Both the position numbers and the translations under genes were made by a program. DNA of 6,764 bases. It comes from Thermoplasmatota archaeon (GTDB lineage Archaea; Thermoplasmatota; Thermoplasmata; RBG-16-68-12; JAJISG01). The stretch spans positions 1 to 6,764 of the forward strand of contig JAJISG010000086.1 in assembly GCA_022848835.1 (NCBI GenBank), in the 5' to 3' direction. This document shows positions 6,121 to 6,764 of the stretch, piece after piece (position 1 is the first letter of the stretch; each line of letters opens with the position of its first letter). The notes under the pieces are model-generated. The model saw only the letters and a program-made list of their open reading frames with translations. It made no database searches and had not been told where the DNA came from.

Positions 6121-6152
6121 GACCCAGTTCAACGCGCGGGCAGTATTGGGTC
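6121..6152. repeat. Second inverted repeat in the had 3' region
   Basis: GACCCA (6121-6126) is the reverse complement of TGGGTC (6147-6152), with G-T and T-A pairs possible just inside it (6127-6128 with 6145-6146). Because the GACCC and GGGTC cores repeat those of the hairpin at 6083-6116, the two structures can exchange partners. No gene is supported in the 160-base gap 6084-6243 between the convergent genes; it otherwise holds only a short T-rich patch (about 6187-6196). Confidence 0.3.
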
Positions 6153-6243
6153 TATGAGGGACCGGTCTATCCCAAACTGGACAGAAGTTTGTCTTTGGAG
6201 GGCCACCGGATGACTTGTATGCGAAGGAGGTCGGGACCCACGT

Positions 6244-6666
6244 CTACTGAGATGGGGGCGGTTGTTGCATCTGAGACGTATCGTAGGTAAGGGCAGCTGG
6301 CGCAGGCTTGAAGACGATGCCTAGAATTCCGCCAATCAGGCCGAGTATAAGGCCGATGAAGAATCCGCCAGTGGCGATGATGCTCACCAGAGAAAGCACC
6401 AGGATAATGACGCCCCAGACCGTGCTGCTTGCAGGCCTTGAGTACATCATCACCCCTCCCACCATGATGACGATGCCAATCACGATGCCGATTGCGCCGA
6501 GGATCTGGATCCAGAGTACGGGATCAACATCCAAAGTCTCTCCACTGAGCAGAAGGAGTTCTTCAAGAAACTCTGCTATCGCTAGGTACATTGCACCAGC
6601 AAGGATTATCAGTAGTCCACCGATAATTGAGAGCACCATAGCCGCAGTTGGTTTTTCTCCTGCCAA
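6244..6666 (-). CDS. Small four-span membrane protein of unknown function
   Basis: I do not recognise a function. The 140 aa product has a short charged N-terminus (MAGEKPT), then hydrophobic segments at about 7-29, 51-75, 83-98 and 101-119, with an acidic stretch (EFLEE...GETLDVD, 32-48) between the first two and a polar tail ending in Q/P-rich QQPPPSQ. The start is TTG at 6666, supported by GGGAGG (6674-6679 on the minus strand) seven bases upstream and a TATA box further up; the next in-frame ATG is codon 10. The glycine-rich last span (GGFFIGLILGLIGGILGIVF) resembles small membrane proteins common in Thermoplasmatota- and Bathyarchaeia-like archaea. It converges on the bcr operon and has its own promoter, so a role in aromatic degradation is not implied. 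Its base composition is less GC-rich than that of the operon, as expected for a hydrophobic protein. Confidence 0.75.
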   Translation of the reverse strand: MAGEKPTAAMVLSIIGGLLIILAGAMYLAIAEFLEELLLLSGETLDVDPVLWIQILGAIGIVIGIVIMVGGVMMYSRPASSTVWGVIILVLSLVSIIATGGFFIGLILGLIGGILGIVFKPAPAALTYDTSQMQQPPPSQ

Positions 6667-6673
6667 ATTGACG

Positions 6674-6714
6674 CCTCCCGACCCCGATGCCTCTAGACCC
6701 TATATATAGCTTCG
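6674..6714 (-). promoter_or_regulatory. TATA promoter and Shine-Dalgarno of the membrane-protein gene
   Basis: Read on the minus strand, a purine-rich CGAAG (6710-6714 region) precedes CTATATATAG (6700-6709), a textbook archaeal BRE/TATA arrangement. Transcription would start near 6680, leaving a leader of about 14 bases that includes the Shine-Dalgarno GGGAGG (6674-6679). The TATA element is a perfect 10 bp palindrome, so it could in principle direct transcription both ways, but only the minus direction has a purine-rich BRE-like flank. Confidence 0.6.
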
Positions 6715-6759
6715 TTACAAGTCTAGCCAGTCTATCTGGGCTTGCGAAGGAGGACCGAG

Positions 6760-6764
6760 TTGGT
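6760..6764 (+). CDS. Possible start of a divergent gene cut by the window end
   Basis: A strong Shine-Dalgarno-like GAAGGAGG (6746-6753) is followed after six bases by TTG (6760-6762), the same arrangement as bcrC (Shine-Dalgarno, six bases, TTG). Only one full codon plus two bases lie in the window, so nothing can be said of the product. The palindromic TATA element at 6700-6709 is at a suitable distance to serve as its promoter (leader about 30 bases). The call depends entirely on the ribosome binding site. Confidence 0.3.

Noticed and set aside
6221..6230. GCGAAGGAGG, repeated exactly at 6744-6753 and nearly at 235-244
   Set aside because: At the other two sites it acts as a Shine-Dalgarno before a TTG; at 6221 no start codon is correctly spaced. 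A purine-rich 10-mer shared with ribosome binding sites is not enough to call a repeat family.
6210..6290. Small plus-strand ORF of 26 codons with GGAGGG upstream
   Set aside because: It runs into the antisense of the membrane-protein gene's 3' end, is arginine- and threonine-rich without recognisable features, and has no promoter.
1..6764. CRISPR array, tRNA, rRNA, insertion sequence or attachment site
   Set aside because: No regularly spaced repeats, no tRNA-like arms with a TTCRA-type loop, no transposase motifs and no terminal inverted repeats with target duplications were seen.

Overview
The window is a compact catabolic gene cluster, most likely from an uncultured or little-studied archaeon of fairly high GC. 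Six same-strand genes (251-6083) read as a class I, ATP-dependent benzoyl-CoA reductase (BCR) with its next two pathway enzymes, in the order bcrC-bcrB-bcrA-bcrD-dch-had. A convergent small membrane-protein gene follows on the minus strand (6244-6666). The last bases hold what may be the start of a divergent plus-strand gene. The archaeal assignment is an inference. It rests on TATA-box-like elements with purine-rich BRE-like flanks upstream of both transcription units (about 195-217 plus, 6700-6714 minus), heavy AGG/AGA arginine codon use, TTG starts behind strong Shine-Dalgarno sites, and a small multi-span membrane protein of a style common in Thermoplasmatota- and Bathyarchaeia-like genomes. 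The exact lineage cannot be settled from the sequence alone.

Region by region. 1-250 is non-coding as far as can be seen, with several inverted repeats and, at its right end, the probable operon promoter. 251-2647 encodes the two catalytic 2-hydroxyacyl-CoA dehydratase-fold subunits (BcrC-like and BcrB-like), both rich in conserved cysteines. 2647-4265 encodes two paralogous BadF/BadG/BcrA/BcrD-type ATPase/activator subunits that share one [4Fe-4S] cluster by placing one CxxG-type loop and one second Cys in each subunit. 4300-5067 is a crotonase-fold cyclohexa-1,5-diene-1-carbonyl-CoA hydratase. 5067-6083 is a zinc-dependent medium-chain dehydrogenase resembling 6-hydroxycyclohex-1-ene-1-carbonyl-CoA dehydrogenase. 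The reductase genes overlap by single bases (TAATG, TGATG), as do dch and had, so they are probably translationally coupled.

Together the genes would carry benzoyl-CoA through reductive dearomatisation (ATP and low-potential electrons, probably from ferredoxin) to the 1,5-dienoyl-CoA, hydration to the 6-hydroxy-monoenoyl-CoA and oxidation to the 6-oxo compound. The ring-opening hydrolase (Oah/BzdY/BadI type), a benzoate-CoA ligase and a dedicated ferredoxin are not in the window. The short BcrA-like subunit (273 aa) suggests the compact Azoarcus 'Bzd'-type architecture rather than the longer BcrA of Thauera.
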